Assembly (NCBI GenBank): GCA_951799425.1
Contig: OX637395.1
Coordinates: 11,820,451 to 11,884,450, forward strand
Reading direction: 5' to 3'
Origin: Ilex aquifolium
Taxonomy: Eukaryota; Streptophyta; Magnoliopsida; Aquifoliales; Aquifoliaceae
DNA length: 64,000 nucleotides
Each line of letters starts with the position of its first letter. Position 1 is the stretch's first letter. Positions 1-11,600 of this stretch are shown piece after piece. Under the pieces are notes generated by a model that saw nothing but the letters and a program-made list of their open reading frames with translations, did no database searches and was not told the DNA's origin. Both the position numbers and the translations under genes were made by a program.

Positions 1-396
1 TTGTATATTATGTCTCTTTGTTTAGGATATCTGTCGGTGTTATTGAACAACTAGAGAATATGACAAGCGATTTTCTTTAGTAAATTATGGGAGATAGTAC
101 AAGAAATTATATAGTGAGTTGGGAGGTAGTGTGTAAGACTAGAGACGATGAAGGTTTGGGACTTGGTAATTTAGTGTGCAAGAATTTTTTCCTTAGGTAA
201 ATGGTTATGATGATTCTTATTGGAACCTAATTCTCTTTGACACAAGATAACAAGGAGGAGGTACAATATTAAGTAGAATGGTTGGGATGCCAAATCAGGG
301 CATAATGTAACTCATATGAATCATTAGAAATTCATTTCACAAGCATATCATTTGTTTCTTCCTCTGATCCATTATAAGGATGGGGATGGGCTCAAA
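1..396 (+). pseudogene. LINE (L1-type) reverse transcriptase remnant, upstream piece
   Basis: This is a decayed non-LTR retrotransposon ORF2, just after the reverse transcriptase core. Broken plus-strand frames read like the plant L1 segment between RT and the C-terminal zinc finger: a piece near 10-90 (MSL, then a run resembling iPvsVieq), then VCKTRDDEGLGLGNLV at about 130-185, and GDGDGLK just before the hAT element. Many stops and frameshifts make it non-functional. The same ORF resumes at 2074 after the hAT insertion. The left end of the LINE lies outside the window. The family call rests on motif order; the subfamily is not determined. Confidence 0.75.
389..396. repeat. 8-bp target site duplication of hAT (left)
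   Basis: GGCTCAAA directly abuts the left terminus of the hAT element and is repeated at 2066-2073 directly after its right terminus. Confidence 0.92.
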
Positions 397-438
397 CAGT
401 GGCGGATTTAGTATGGGGGTAGTGAGGGTAACTGCCCC

Positions 439-706
439 CACTGAAATTTTAAAAAAATTTGGGACCTAGGTGTAATTTTAAAATTTTCAAGAATTTCTTA
501 ACTTGCCCCCACTGAAATTTTATTAAAGTATAAGGTATATTAATATAATTTTCAACTCAGCTCCTCCTCATTTTTCAAGCATTGCAGCTGTCCCACTGAA
601 ATTTTAAAAAATTTTGGGATCTAGGTGTAATTTTAAAAATTTCAAGAATTTCTTAAATTTGCCCCACTGAAAGTTTCTTAAAATATAGGGTATATTAATA
701 TAATTT
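439..706 (+). repeat. Subterminal tandem duplication in hAT
   Basis: Two copies of a roughly 115-bp segment (about 438-553 and 590-706) share CCACTGAAATTTTaaaaaa, GGGA(C/T)CTAGGTGTAATTTT and TATATTAATATAATTTTCAA. They are separated by about 35 bp. Duplicated subterminal blocks are typical transposase-binding regions in hAT elements; binding itself is inference. Confidence 0.75.
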
Positions 707-1172
707 TCAACCCTTAAAAGCTAACTTTTTGCACCTCCTTTTCACACCTACTTTTTTTTTTTTCCCGTAAGCCTTCGTCTTCTTCGTCCAGACTTACAGT
801 CCAGTCCAGACATCCAGCCCCTCTTCTTTCTTTTATTTAGTTTATGTGTTAGTTTCTTTGGTGTATTCATCAACAAATCAGCCTATTTGATTCAATCATT
901 GTGCAAATCAAATTTGAAGAAACCCTAGAAGATTATGTTGAAGCTAAGGAAAAGTAATCCATTAACCAAATTTTTTGATAGTAGTATTAGCACTAATCTA
1001 AAATCAGATTTTTTATATTAGAAAATTAGTTTAGTTCTTGTAGAATTGATGGTTGTTTGGTGAATTATTTATGGACTTATGTAGGTTTTCTTTGTTTCGT
1101 CTTGGGTCACCACTCAGATTTTGGATATAAGTCTCTTCTTTTTGTGAAAAACATGATATTATTATTCCGAAT

Positions 1173-1793
1173 ATGAATGAGATATACATAGCTCGAGGAA
1201 GGTCACGGCGTTGTGAAAAAGTCACTAATCTACACAGTTATCGTGTTGCATTATTTTCTACGGTGTTAGATATGCAACTTCAAGAGCTTATTGATCGTTT
1301 TACTGAGGTGAACACCGAGCTACTTCTTTGTGTGGCATGCCTAAATCCAATGGATTCATTCTCTGCATTCAATAAGGAGAAGTTACTTCGTCTTGCTCAA
1401 TTTTATCCATCAAAATTTTCCCCAATGGAGCTCTTGATACTTGATAATCAACTTGAGACTTATATACTTGATATGCGCTCCAATGAATTTTCAGAAGTTA
1501 AAGGAATTGGTGGGCTTGCAGAGAAGTTAGTTGAGACCAAAAAGAATATAGTATATATGTTGGTATATTTGCTCATCAAACTAGTACTTATCTTATCAGT
1601 TGCCACTGCAACCGTCGAAAGAGCATTTTCAGCAATGAACATAGTAAAGAATCGATTGCGCAATCGAATGGGAGATCAATGGATGAATGATTGCTTGGTT
1701 GCATATATTGAGAAAGATGTTTCAAGTGTCATTGAAAATGAAATGATTATGAAACGGTTCCAAAATATGAAAACTTGTCGAGAACAATTATAA
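1173..1793 (+). pseudogene. hAT transposase C-terminal fragment (hATC dimerisation domain)
   Basis: A 206-codon open frame that matches the C-terminal part of plant hAT transposases of the TTF-type zinc finger / HAT dimerisation group. The signature lies at about residues 129-183, with SVATATVERAFSAMNIVK followed by LRNRMGDQWMNDCLVAYIEKD. This is the hATC dimerisation domain, in which the A-T-V-E-R-x-F-S core is diagnostic. The usual N-terminal zinc finger and the RNase-H-like catalytic part with its first acidic residues are absent, because full proteins of this group run to about 700-800 residues. The frame ends at a normal stop about 270 bp before the right terminus. It is probably not catalytically competent alone. 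Confidence 0.85.
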
Positions 1794-2065
1794 GGATTTA
1801 TTGGATGTTCGAGAGTTGGGAGCTCCTTTTGTACAAGATTTCGAACACTAGAGGATACTTTTGATGTGAAATTTTTTTGTTGCCTTTTTTTGTACATCAC
1901 TCATATACATAAGTTACGCCTCTAAATAACATTCTTTTGATGTAACTATGTTTATAAACAGTTTATCAAGAATACATATTTTGATGAAAACAATGTTACA
2001 ATTATACTTTGAAATTTAAGAATTTAGGTTGCCCCCACTGAGGGCAAAACCTGGCTCCGCCCCTG

Positions 2066-3003
2066 GGCTCAAAATCCTATTTCGGGAGGATACTTAGGAA
2101 GTTAATTCACCATTTGGTAATGCTTTTCCAAGTCTTCATCGCCTTTCTTCTCACTATGATGCTCCTATTTCTAGTCCTCTTGTTGTAGGGATGAGTCTTA
2201 TTCTTGGGATATCCATTTCTTTAGGGGCTCAAATATAGGATAGCTAGAGATTTAGCTTCTTTGCTTGTCATTCTTCATAATTTCCATCCTACAACTCCTC
2301 ATGATCATAGACTTCCAACTATGGATAGATTATGTAACTTTTCTTGCAGAACTTTTTATGCCAATCTTGTTGGATCCCTTAAGGCTCATTCTTTTCCTAA
2401 GACAAAAATTTATTTTGGAAAGCAAAGAGTCACCCATAAGTCAAGGCATTTGTTTGTTCTACTATTCTCAGTAAGGTGAATAATAATAATTTGTTGCATG
2501 TGAGAAGACCTTACAAAGCTTTGAGCCTTGATATTTGTCTAACTTGCATGAGAAATGGAGAGTCAAATGCTCATCTATTCATTCATTATTCTTTTGCTTG
2601 ACGTTTACAGAATTAAGTTGTTTAACGGAGTAGTGTTGGTGTGCTCTTCTACAGTGGAGTTGTTGCAACTTAAGTTCTGGGATTTTGGGAAAGTAAAGAA
2701 GCAAAGGTTCGTGGAATTGTATGTTGATGGCTGTTCTTTGGATCAATTGGTTCAAGAAGAACATAAGAATTTCCCATACTTGTTCTCTTGCGCTGTCCTC
2801 AGTGTGGGACTGGATTGTGTTACTTGCTTCTTTATCAACCCTATGTGCTGGGAATTTCAAAGGAGCATCTTTGACAGATGTTCAACATCCTATATTTCTT
2901 TATTTCTTAACTTTTTTGAGGATATCATGTCCTCTGTACTGTACTTCTTTCATTTCTTATCTCTCTAATTAATATCTTCTTTTATTAAAAAAAATTTAAA
3001 AAA
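2066..3003 (+). pseudogene. LINE remnant, downstream piece with zf-RVT and poly-A tail
   Basis: This continues the LINE broken at 396. Joined across the hAT, the frame reads GDGDGLKILFRED, the plant L1 G-x-G-x-x-I-x-F-W-x-D motif with W changed to R. It is followed by a run resembling FPSLHRLSS (about 2125-2150). Near 2490-2600 a frame reads RRPYKALSLDICLTC, then NGESNAHLFIHYSFA. This matches the zf-RVT zinc-binding domain (C-x2-C, then HLFxHC), with the last cysteine lost to tyrosine. A C-terminal tail (about 2740-2900) follows, and the element ends in an A-rich tract at 2987-3003, as LINEs do. Several frameshifts and stops are present. Confidence 0.75.
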
Positions 3004-3423
3004 CATTGACATACTTGTGGGCATGAGAGCACGAAACAACCATCCACTACTTAAAAGAAATGTTTTTTAAATGTTTCTAGACTTTCCACAAAATGATTTT
3101 ACCTTGGTTTAATATCTCCAATAAGATACTTCCTTCAATTTGAAAATGGAGGTGGTGTCTTTATGGTGACCAGTAGTCATATCTTTGTGAACATAGCATA
3201 GTTTGTCGAACTACTGGTTTGGTTACATCCAACACATGGGTTTGCTAAAAGGAAGAATCGGCATTTCTTTCAGTTGTTAGGGTCTTCCTGCTGTCAGTAT
3301 ATCCAATAAACCAAGTGTCAGCATGAGTATAAATTTCCACGCTCCCATTGATGTTTTCCCAATATGTCCCTCTCCTTCCACTGTATTTATTGTCCCTCCT
3401 CATGTTTTGTAGTGTGTACACTA
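3004..3423. other. No gene seen
   Basis: AT-rich sequence between the LINE tail and the TRIM-like element. Short open frames exist on the minus strand but show no recognisable domain. Confidence 0.5.
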
Positions 3424-4055
3424 TGTTGGGTATTACATGTGTGAGAATCCCACACTGGATACAAAATAAGTAAAAGTGTCCTAATATACTATGGATGGGC
3501 TCAGTAGGCTTTAAGCTTTTAGGTGGGTTTAGGTTCCAAACACGTATATTGGGTCTTGCCTCACTGGGATTCATGGACCCTAGCAAGAAGTATCGGGTTC
3601 AATGCTGATGACCTTGAGTGCACTCTCAAAGAAGCAGCGTAACATGGAGTGCTGACAATGGCTCTTAAGAAAAGTGATGGGCGCTTGGAACTAAAGTCAT
3701 GGAAAAGCAACTCTAGAAAAGAGTCGGGCGCAGGCGCTTTGGGTCCTAGGGCTCTCGGCAATGATAATGCGACTCATAAAGGGTGGTAAAAGCATGATTC
3801 TTGGAAGGGCGGCCCCTTGTAAAGAGTGATTGGACACGGTGCTTGTAAAGAGTGGTGGATCAAACTCAAGTAAAACTAAGCCCAATATGGTATTAGGTAT
3901 TACATGTGGGAATCCCATATCGAATAGATAAAGAAGTTAAAGTGTCATAATATATCATGAATGGGCTCAGTACTTAAAGGCTTAAGCTTTTAAGTGGGTT
4001 TGAGTTCTAAATATGTATATTGGGACTTACATCACTGGATCCTTGTCTCCCAACA
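3424..4055. mobile_element. TRIM-like element (short LTR retrotransposon without genes)
   Basis: Two direct repeats of about 150-165 bp (3424-3571 and 3891-4055) enclose about 320 bp of non-coding sequence. Both contain GGTATTACATGTG, AATCCCA(C/T)A, TGGGCTCAGTA, AAGCTTTTA(G/A)GTGGGTTT and TATATTGGG. The outer ends are TGTTGGG at 3424 and CCCAACA at 4055, the TG...CA termini expected of LTRs. No ORF, total length about 630 bp and direct terminal repeats fit a terminal-repeat retrotransposon in miniature. I could not identify a clear 5-bp duplication or primer-binding site. An alternative is two tandem solo LTRs. Confidence 0.55.
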
Positions 4056-4879
4056 TGCTAAAATGATGTTCCAAGTTCGACGATTAAATTGCATCCTACA
4101 ATTAAAGGTTGAGCTTTTTTAGGATACTCACCCACTCAAAAAGGGTACGAATGACATCACCCTCCATTGGGAAATGGATTTAAGACTGTAGGTGTGACAT
4201 TCTACGATTCTCATGCCTATTTTCCTTATACTCAAACATCTCTTTGAGGGAAAACATTAGTGAATACCAGCCCTTGGTGTTTCCTACATTTATTTCCATA
4301 GGAGCCTTTCCCATTTTTGAAGTGCCACAAAAGCCAGCTAAAGTGCTCGAAAATCCTCCTAATGAATAGATTTTATGCTCAACAAGCCAAAAGGACAAGA
4401 CCATATCTCCTTTATGCCCTGGGTGACACACATGCTACAATAGCCACGACAAAAGGTCGCGATCCTGCGAGGGTGAGCTCACTCCAAAACTCATCTTCAG
4501 TTTGGATTGTAAGCTGCAATTCACTTGCATGAAGCCAAAATTGTTAATAATCGTGGATAAGCCATATGATGGTGAATTCATTCCAGGTCTTGTATATGCC
4601 ACCCCACACTATGGGAGCTAGCCTTGCGTGAAGTTGTTACATTAACCGCAAGGAAGGAATGTCGGTTAGGCTACTAACTGATGTGAAGAACTATTTTTTC
4701 TATATAATTTGACCGGTTTTGTTGCTAATGCGAGCTTTAAGCAATCTTCTATGCCTATTGTTGAATCTAATATTCTCATCGCTCTTCATAATGGAATTCT
4801 TGCATCCAACATCCGATCTCTAATTTGTGCCCAACCATAATTCTTCTTATTGTGCATTTGTTTCACACTTCTGTCTATG
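4056..4879. other. No recognisable gene; possible 5' part of a decayed copia element
   Basis: Short frames only. The minus-strand frame 4180-4431 has no domain I recognise. The segment leads directly into copia reverse transcriptase sequence at about 4880, so it may hold an eroded gag/integrase region, but I see no motif to prove that. Confidence 0.4.
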
Positions 4880-6555
4880 CTCCTCAAAATTGGCAGGATC
4901 TATTAATAGCCCGAAATGGAAGGAAGCGATGATTGAAGAAGCATAGCCCTTGGAAAAATGTACTTGGGAAATAGTTAGGTTACCAGAAGGAAAAAAAGGG
5001 GTTGAATGCAAACGTGTGTTTACAATGAAGAGTTAGGCAGATGGTTCAATAGAAAGATATAAGAAGAGATCGGTGGCCAAAAAACCTTGCTCAGACTTAT
5101 GGGATTGATTGTCAAAAAAAGTTTGCTCCTGGTAGCAAAGATGATTTTCATCCTTATTTTATTCTCTTATGCTGATAAAATAGAATGGTCCCTTGAACAA
5201 ATGGATGCAAAGAATTCTTTCCATAGAAATTTACAACAACAATTATTTATGGATGTTCCAGTGGGTTTTGAGGACTCTTCAATTAATGACAAAGGGTGAA
5301 TGCTAAAGATTGCATTATATGGGTTAAAACAATCCCCTAGACCATGGTTTGATAGGTTTATATGGAATAAGCTAGGATGTGGCTAAAGACAGAGTCAAGG
5401 GATCATACATTTTTAATTTATCATTAGCTTGAAGATGGCCCTCACTATGTATGATGTTGATACTAACCTAATGGAAATTTAGGGAAAATGCAAATGTTGA
5501 AGGCTCATCTTGCGAAGGAAATTGAGATAAAAGATCTGAAAAACTTAAAAGTATTTTGTAGGTATTGAGGTTGTCGAGTCTCACAGAGGTTTCATGGTTT
5601 CACCGAAAAAATATTGTTTGGATCGTCTCAAAGAAAGGTAAGCTTGGTTGTAAAGTCATTGATATTACAGTGGAGCATAATTACAAGTTAGGGGAAGATA
5701 CCGAAGGTGCTTTAATTAACAAGGAGATCTTTTCTACAATTCGTTGGAAAACTGATTTATTTGTGTTATAAAGCATATATATAATGAGCAATGCTATTTG
5801 GACCTAAAAATCTGACCTAATTTGCTGACATAATGACGTGACTTCATAGGAATCATTGGATCAACACCAAGTTCCAATGTTTGATGGAGCCTACAATCAA
5901 TCCAAAGGTCACAGTGAATTAGGTTAGCAAATTAGGTCCCAATAGCATTGCTCATATATAACCTAATGAAAACAATAGTTTGAATCAGTTTTTGTATTCC
6001 CTGCACAGGTCACCTATGGAGGCAAGTTATCGAACACTTCGTCATTTGAAGTCTACTCCGGGGTTGTTGGTTTCAAGACATAATGACTTGTAAGTAAAAT
6101 CTTGGGCGGAATTCAATAGCTCGATTACCAATCAAAGTTCTACATCTGGTTTTTGTACTTATGTGGAAAAAAATGAGTGACGTGACGTGGTAAGAAGCAA
6201 TCAGTGGTGGCTGGATCTAATGTAGAGGCAGAGTTCAAAGCTATGGCACATGGAGCATGTTTACTTACTTTAGTTGAGGATATTATTGAAATAGCTTAGT
6301 TTTGACTGCAACAAGACTATAAAAATTTGATGTGACAACAAAGCAACAATCAATATTGCTCATAATCCGATTCAACATAATAGAACTAAGCTTTTTGAGG
6401 TTAAGAAATTGAATACTGGCTTTATTTGCACTTCTTCTGTAAAGACTGAAGACCACTTTGCATAAACTTGGACAAAGGAAGCTTCTAATAAAATATTTCC
6501 TGAAATCCTAAGAGAGTACACTGGTGAGATATTTTTGCACCAGTTAGAGTGGGAG
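4880..6555 (+). pseudogene. Decayed Ty1/copia pol (RT and RNase H) with polypurine tract
   Basis: Frames scattered over all three phases keep the copia order. An RT entry (KWKEAMIEEA-like, then ADGSIERYKK, at about 4910-5070) is followed by QMDAKNSFHRNL and FMDVPVGFED (5200-5275, the DVKNAFLHG region). Next come ALYGLKQSPRPWFDRF (about 5310-5360), GIEVVESHRGFMVS (5560-5600) and LGCKVIDITVEHNYKLGED (5640-5700), then RNase H with SVVAGSNVEAEFKAMAHG (about 6200-6250). Multiple stops and frameshifts make it a pseudogene. The catalytic Y-V-D-D box is not recognisable. A MITE interrupts it at 5786-5953. A purine tract at 6545-6555 precedes the LTR start. Confidence 0.85.
5786..5953. mobile_element. 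MITE with 22-bp terminal inverted repeats
   Basis: A 168-bp non-coding element. The left end, GAGCAATGCTATTTGGACCT, is the inverted complement of the right end with one mismatch in 22. It is flanked by ATATATAAT (5777-5785) and ATATATAAC (5954-5962), a 9-bp duplication with one change, which suggests a Mutator-type MITE. An 8-bp hAT-type reading is also possible. It interrupts the copia pseudogene, so it is younger. A diverged relative lies at 55821-55993. Confidence 0.8.
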
Positions 6556-6740
6556 TGTTGGAATATGTCCTATTTCTTTCAATGTATCTTACAGGGTACT
6601 TATAATGTTGCAATTAGTATACACGATAGGCTACAAGGTAGAGAATCCTAACTATTCTTCTCTTCCTTATTCAGCATATATTATGCCTCCCCTCTTTTTC
6701 TTCTTCTCCAGTGATTTGTTTGCAGTGAAATTCGACAGTA
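6556..6740 (+). repeat. Copia 3' LTR (right end uncertain)
   Basis: Begins TGTTGGAATATG immediately after the purine tract AGAGTGGGAG, the standard polypurine tract/LTR junction of a plus-strand copia element. The right border is not certain; a CA at about 6738 is a candidate. No matching 5' LTR was found in the window, so the element is truncated or its 5' LTR has diverged. Confidence 0.6.
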
Positions 6741-7647
6741 TTACCCTAGGTGGAGGAGTCTGACATGAAGTGGATCATCCCTAATCAACAGTTTTCCAAG
6801 CACAAATGTGTTTGACATGACATCCCTAATCAGCTTGTGTTTTTCAAACATGACACAGAGCTACTACACCATCTCCTTATTTGCAGCCTACTTTTTACCC
6901 ACACAACTTTAGCCTGTCCAAGGTTATACTATATCAGCCAAAAAGGCTCTACTCATCCTTTTGGGAAACCATCAAATAACAAAATTGCCATTTCAGCAAA
7001 ATTTTGGAACCTCATAGCACAAAATAAAAGGAGTTTTGGGAGCTTGGAGCTGCAGGATTATAATATGGACATCATGACCCTATATTTGTTTCTACTAACG
7101 CCCATGTGAAAATAGGTTTTAGAGTGCTCTCATAGTCAATCTTAATGCACCTCGCAGTACATTAACTTTTAATAATAATGCAATTAATTTCTGAGGACCA
7201 CGGACTCTGAATGGGGTAATACAGGAGGTGTGGATGGTCCACCCTTATAAACCCACCTTGTTTACAATGTGTTCTACTCAAACAATCTCATCGTATTACA
7301 ATTGACCTCATTGATGGTGATGAGGGAAACTCATTCAAGGTCCATAAATTAACTCTAGAAAAAGAAAGGGAACTCTAAGCCTAGTGTCACTAGTCACTAC
7401 CAGAGAGAGAGAGAAAGAGCTGACATTTGAAGGGAATAAACGCTCCCTTTAAAATCGCTGATTTGAACAGCTGACAAACATATCAACGTTAACTTGCACA
7501 AGCATCTTCAGCCCAATGGATACAACTTTTGGAGGATTACTGCAAAGTCAAATAAAAAGGGACTCGAGGCAAGTGGCCATAGGTCCTTACTCAAAAAATG
7601 GAAGATACGTTCAAATGCAAGAGGTGACACATATTCTCCATAGATGG
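6741..7647. other. No recognisable gene
   Basis: Non-coding sequence with a short GA-rich microsatellite at about 7401-7418. The overlapping short frames near 7508-7711 (minus) and 7516-7761 (plus) show no known domain. The region would lie inside intron 5 of the AAA ATPase gene if that gene continues to the left. Confidence 0.5.
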
Positions 7648-8453
7648 CATAGTTATCAAAATTGTACGATTCGCGATTCGATTCGTACGATTCGGTTCGA
7701 TACAGGTACAAAACGATTCGTATCTTATAAGAGAATCGTTTTAGAGTTGAATCGCACCTGAATCGTACGATTCGTATGATTCGATTCGCATCTTACGAAT
7801 CGCACGATTCAATCATTTTTTTTTAAACCCAATTTTTTGACAAAACAACGTCGTTTTGTTTGCAGAGGAACTCATGTTCTAATAAAAACTCAACATCTTT
7901 ACTCGTTCTCTCTCTGATGTTGTCTAAGACTCGTATTGCGTTATCTAAAGGTAAAGATCAATGCTAACGCTCTCGCATCATCGGTTGATTTTTGCTCTCA
8001 ATTTTTTCATGGGTAATTTGTTATGTTTTAATTTTTTGTTTCAAGATGTTGACCCGTATGTTTTCTCCCAATAAATTTTCTTACTTGTTCTTTTTTCATT
8101 CATGTTTGTAACCTAATCTATGTTGGGTGTCACTATTTTGGTTCTTGAATAGTCTTGGTTCTTTAATGAATTTTTTTTTCAAGTTGTTGAATTTGAAAAT
8201 GGTTAAGCAAAATATAAGGATGAAACAAAATGCTAGCGTCTTTCCATTTAGACGATGTGATTATGTCAATTGATTATTTTTAGAATGCAATAATATTCAA
8301 TATTCAATATATTGTCTATTTTAAATAAGTAATATTATTTTTTATTTTTGTTCAAATTTTGTGTCGAACCTTACGATTCACGATTCGATACGATTCACGA
8401 TTCTCAAATTTAGGATTTCGATTCACGATACGAATCTCGATTTGACAACTATG
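7648..8453. mobile_element. Terminal-inverted-repeat element rich in ACGATTCG motifs
   Basis: An 806-bp element. The ends are CATAGTTATCAAA on the left and, on the right, TTTGACAACTATG, which is its near-complement. GATGG lies directly outside both ends (7643-7647 and 8454-8458), and the shared flank could be read as up to 7 bp. The subterminal 150 bp on the left and 70 bp on the right are packed with ACGATTCG and its complement CGAATCGT. A near-palindrome, AAAACAACGTCGTTTT, sits at about 7843. There is no coding capacity. The class (MULE, hAT or PIF-like MITE) is unresolved because the duplication length is ambiguous. Confidence 0.7.
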
Positions 8454-8629
8454 GATGGCACTAACAGTTCAGAAATTTCTTCGAACAGTGCTACATGAGT
8501 AATTTGGAAGAAAAAAAGAGCCTGTTCAACCAATTTGAGTCGGCTACAACAGAGGAAAAAGGCAAATAAACACATTGCAAAACATAGAAGTTCACACATG
8601 AAGGAATAAGAGGGAATTAAAAAGTTTAC

Positions 8630-11600
8630 CTTTCTTTAGTGGCCTCTTGGATTTATCGGAGGGCTCAACAGCCTGTGACCGTGAAGATTCAGAGGGACTT
8701 TCAGATTCTCCAAAGACACTCTGCAGTATATATAAATTCAGATTGACAACATAAACCTAGGTACAAAGTTTATAACACAGTTGATAGCATTACAAAAATG
8801 GCACTCACTGTTTTCATGACCATGAGCCCAGAACTATTTTTACTGACAAATAGAAATTGAGATACCAACATCCAAAGTACATTTATTTACTGGGAAAAAA
8901 AACCATCCAAAGTTAATACCACTTTTAATACAAAATAATTTTCAGGAACAACCTTGGCGTCTGCTAATAATTAAAAATATTAATATTTTATTAATTCACA
9001 ATATATTTTAACTATATTTTGATTTTTTTAATAAGTAATACAGGTAGTTGGATATTTTTGTTGTAGGAATTCATAGTATAAGTCAACACCAACCATAAAG
9101 AAAATTACAAAGGGTCAACTTCAATAGAGGAGTATAAATATATTAGTAAAAATAAAAAAGTATGTTCAACATGGCAATTAACTAAAGCACGAATTCAGGG
9201 CTTCAAAACCAGGTTAAGTATACACAGTAGCTCAAAAAAGAGAGCTAAAAAGAGACGGATGATTAATTAACAAAAAAACAAAACAAAATCCTAGTTTGTT
9301 AAAATGAAAATCATTAGAAGATACCATATAACTTAATTGTTTATGTTACCACGAGTGCCATACTTTTAAAAAAATGTTTTGTTTCTGCTCATACATGTAA
9401 ATGATCTTGATATGAAGAACCCCATCCAGCTGGCGTAAAAAACAAGAGGAATAAAAAGATATTTCAAGAATTCCATCCCTAACAAAAAGAAATTGCAAGA
9501 GAGATGTCGATGATCATTATAAGTTGGCATGTTGAAGCATTAACTGTATGTTAATTATACTTGCAGACTAACAGTCAGAAGATTAGGGGATTTAACACTA
9601 ATTCTAGTTTAGTTCTTTCACTGTAACATTTTCCTTTTTTACTGCAGTACAATGCATTTTTCTTAACCACCAAAAAAAATATATATGTGACAAGAATTAG
9701 TAATCAAAATAGAATATGATTTCTGCACTCATTTTGAGTTCAACTCTCATAACTTTTCTTCATGTCTTACACCTCATAATAAACTGCTTGAGCCAACATT
9801 TGTCAGCTTTCAAAATGTCTTCATTTCTTCAAATTCCACCAATTACTCCCAGTTTCAGTGACACCATTTTGAGATGCTCGTGCCCTTCAATTCTCCCTCT
9901 CAGCCTAAACTACAACCCCTAGGAACAAATGGTCACCACACATCTTCCAGCTTGAATAACCAAGCAAACACATCATTAGAAACTTCCAAGTAATATTATT
10001 TTTGAGTCACTTATCGCCTCACCTAAACATAACCCAAGAATCAGGATTCTCTCAAACATATCCTTTTATAACCCCTCTTTTTCATCTAATATAAAAACAA
10101 GAATATAATCACTAAGAAAAAGGAAAATACAGAAGAAGAGAAAGTTAACCTTCAGGAAGATACAACACTTGTGATGAAGAAGAAAAAAATTAGACACCTG
10201 GACATCATAATACTATCCCTAGATTGCATATTTTCTTCACTGGAGACCTATATATGTTTCCAAAGGTTCACAAACCCAACAAAGCATTCATTTCATATTA
10301 TTTCATATTATTTAACAAGCCAATCAAGAATAATTAACTTTTCCAAATTACTAATCCCCTTCTTTCCTAATCTTAATAGAGTTGGGATTGTTATACAAAA
10401 TATTGATAAGCATTTAAAAGCTTCGCACAAGCTTTACCCTCTCAAAATCTTCAAGGTTGTAGGGAACAAGCTTCTTCAAGGATTTAGCAGATGCCTGAAC
10501 ACTGACTTCAACATCGACTTCATCATTGTCACTACAATCTGATCTTGCCTCACCACTGCTAGTCGATTCTTCCTCATTACTCGCTTCGTTCTCATCTTCA
10601 ACCTCTGACTCTGAACTACACTCTACACCTGACTCTGCACTATCATCATCTGATTCATTTTCAGATGAGCAATCTTCACCAAAATCCTGCACAAAACCGA
10701 TGACGGACAAATAATAACTTCAGTAAATACAAATAAAATAACACTTTATTTATTATTGAATGGACTAATATCAACTAAAAACAAGAAACAAAAATAGCTA
10801 CAAATTACAAAGCTTACATAAGGAGACAAAACACTATTGTCAAGCACCAGTAAAGGAACTTGTAAATCTCGTGCAAGTGCTCTAACCAATCTTTCTCGAT
10901 AGAGCTCAGTACCTGTCACACAATTGACCCCACATGTTCTTTTTTCATAAGTAAAATTGAACACACACTACTATTGACAATCTGAAAGCGTTCTAAAGGA
11001 TAGGTGAATAGTCAACCTGGAATGCTCTGAAGCAGTATTCTCCCACTTGAAGAAGTCAAACGGGCACCATAAGCAGCAGTAAACTTCCTCTGCTTCAAAT
11101 GAGCAGCAGCACATTCCACCAAAAGGTTTTTGGTGTGTTCACTGTAAGAATATTCACTTGAGCAACTACAATTTAATAATTTGAAGGCAAAAGGAAACAA
11201 AGAAAATCAACGGATTTAGCACTTACTGAATGTAGTAAGGAAACGTTTCCCATGAAACTGTTAATTTTTCCCATGGAACGATCCTCCGCAAGAACTCATT
11301 TTTGAATCTTTCCCGTCTACATAGAAAAGGTGATTCCTTCTTTTTACTCTCAATAGCCAGTTTTTCATTATTGAGCCATTCCTTTTGATCTTGATTAGTG
11401 AGGTGAGCATGTGCATCACATTGCTTCACGTCTTCCTTTACCTTTTCCCTCCTTACCTTTCCCTTGTCAGGATTAGACCCATCTTTCACCGGAACTTGTT
11501 TATCCTCACTTGCATTCCTTCCATCCCCTTCTGAGCTATATGGTCGTAACTGACTACTCTTCCAACAGGCATTAGATCTTCCATGCAGCCTTGTATGTTT

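Larger units (their letters stand above)
397..2065 (+). mobile_element. hAT DNA transposon inserted in LINE
   Basis: This is a 1,669-bp hAT element. Its left end is CAGTGGCGGATTTAG and its right end CTGGCTCCGCCCCTG, imperfect terminal inverted repeats of the plant CAGGGGCGGAGCC type. A perfect 8-bp target duplication, GGCTCAAA, flanks it (389-396 and 2066-2073). The duplication length and termini define hAT. Only the C-terminal part of the transposase is open, and the sequence before it (730-1170) is non-coding or decayed, so this is an internally deleted, probably non-autonomous copy. The AC(C/T)GCCCCCACTGAAATTTT motif occurs in the left subterminal region and again near the right end (about 2031). 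Confidence 0.9.

Noticed and set aside
3424-4055. Cassandra-type TRIM with 5S rRNA in the LTR.
   Set aside because: The repeats contain the CCCACA-like part but no 5S rRNA internal promoter sequence that I can see.
10526-10714. Serine-rich plus-strand frame.
   Set aside because: It is the complement of the acidic exon 4 of the AAA ATPase gene.
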